34,479 nt of DNA from an uncultured Bacteroidales bacterium (GTDB lineage Bacteria > Bacteroidota > Bacteroidia > Bacteroidales > UBA932): positions 1-34,479 of the forward strand of contig CAMIYB010000013.1 in NCBI GenBank assembly GCA_946402945.1. Reading direction: 5' to 3'. The notes below the pieces were generated by a model. The model did no database searches, was not told the DNA's origin, and saw only the letters and a list, made by a program, of their open reading frames with translations. Shown one piece after another: positions 34,024 through 34,479 of the stretch (positions are counted from its first letter, which is position 1; the number at the start of each line of letters is the position of its first letter). Position numbers and translations under genes: made by a program.

Positions 34024-34479
34024 GCTGCGGATCAGGGAGAGATAGGTTTCGCCGCCAGGGAGGGCGGCAAGGCGGTCTTTCAGACGGTGGACGCGGTTGT
34101 AGACGTTTTGTTTGTCGCGGCCGGTAAGGGTGGAGAGGGTGGTGTTGGAAAGGCCGGCGGCGAGGTAGGCGGCAAGGCGGACATCGTCGTCTTTAAGCGT
34201 CCCCTGCAGGGAACGGACGGTGGCGGCGGTGCGGTCGTCCAGCAGGTAGAAGGGGTCGCGGCGGAGGGTGTTAATCAGCAAGTTGACTTCGCCGAGCACC
34301 TTGGGCTTGAGGTTGTCCGTGCCTTCGTAGATGTAGTATTGTTCGCAAAGGCGCTCGAGGACTTCTCGCTCGGGGCGGCGGGCCGAAAGCCGCGACTGGA
34401 GGTCTTCGGCCACGGACAGGAGCCGCTCGGTTTCGGCGTGTTCTTCGGCCAACTGCTTTTCAGTCAGGAGTTTTCGGGC
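34018..34479 (-). CDS. C-terminal part of a LuxR-like helix-turn-helix protein (5' end outside window)
   Basis: The frame stays open to the window edge, and the only nearby upstream start-like codon is a TTG at 34452, so this is the end of a longer gene. The visible 153 codons start with a Glu/Leu/Arg-rich coiled-coil segment (about 34479-34370) followed by a charged helical region and a terminal helix-turn-helix: LAAYLAAGLSNTTLSTLTGR and DKQNVYNRVHRLKDRL. The pattern 'AGxSxxxISxLxxxxxxxVYNRxxRLKxxL' is one I associate with Bacteroidota TPR/coiled-coil regulators that end in a LuxR-like domain. Its target is unknown and it converges on the HTCS gene. Confidence 0.6.
   Translation of the reverse strand, partial: ARKLLTEKQLAEEHAETERLLSVAEDLQSRLSARRPEREVLERLCEQYYIYEGTDNLKPKVLGEVNLLINTLRRDPFYLLDDRTAATVRSLQGTLKDDDVRLAAYLAAGLSNTTLSTLTGRDKQNVYNRVHRLKDRLAALPGGETYLSLIRSK

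Noticed and set aside
34018..34452. A complete 144-residue gene starting at 34452
   Set aside because: The codon there is TTG and the frame remains open to the window edge with coiled-coil-like sequence, so the gene is truncated by the window.

Overview
The window looks like a Bacteroidota chromosome, most likely a high-GC member of the Bacteroidales. The grounds are SusC/SusD, a hybrid two-component regulator, BACON and fimbrillin-like domains, many lipoprotein signal peptides, Bacteroides-type TAnnTTTG promoter boxes and little sign of Shine-Dalgarno sites. The genus cannot be fixed from the sequence alone. No tRNA, rRNA, transposase or CRISPR array was found.

Left part (1-12233): uronate catabolism around a divergent promoter at 6267-6372. 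A LacI-type regulator, KDG kinase, KDPG aldolase and a secreted phosphodiesterase-like lipoprotein read rightwards (6373-10766). kduD, kduI, a DUF4861 protein, a 48-residue DUF1538-like remnant, a lipoprotein and an M1 metallopeptidase read leftwards (6266-266). Two identical 16-bp palindromes, 43 bp apart, each overlap one of the two divergent -7 boxes. Beyond the M1 gene lies a 50-bp tandem hairpin repeat that runs off the left edge. An ExuT-like hexuronate transporter (10779-12233) sits just behind dnaE.

Middle (12249-17043): dnaE and tonB, both leftward, with intrinsic terminators packed against the promoters of the next gene.

Right part (17044-33959): a polysaccharide utilisation locus (PUL). 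One leftward, tightly spaced array holds three paralogous proteins with an alginate-lyase-like all-alpha domain, SusC, SusD, a GH105-like unsaturated uronyl hydrolase, an SGNH acetylesterase, L-rhamnose mutarotase and a newly recognised 48-residue peptide gene. A divergent 1312-residue hybrid two-component system (HTCS) is its likely regulator. The right edge carries the end of a LuxR-like helix-turn-helix protein.

Proposed logic (inference): lyase-fold enzymes and the esterase open an acetylated uronic-acid polymer, probably one containing rhamnose. SusCD imports oligomers using energy from TonB. GH105 releases the 4-deoxy-5-keto uronate, and KduI, KduD, KdgK and Eda carry it to pyruvate and glyceraldehyde-3-phosphate. 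No familiar pectin lyase, alpha-rhamnosidase or alginate-specific enzyme is present, so the three lyase-like proteins are the best candidates for new activity.
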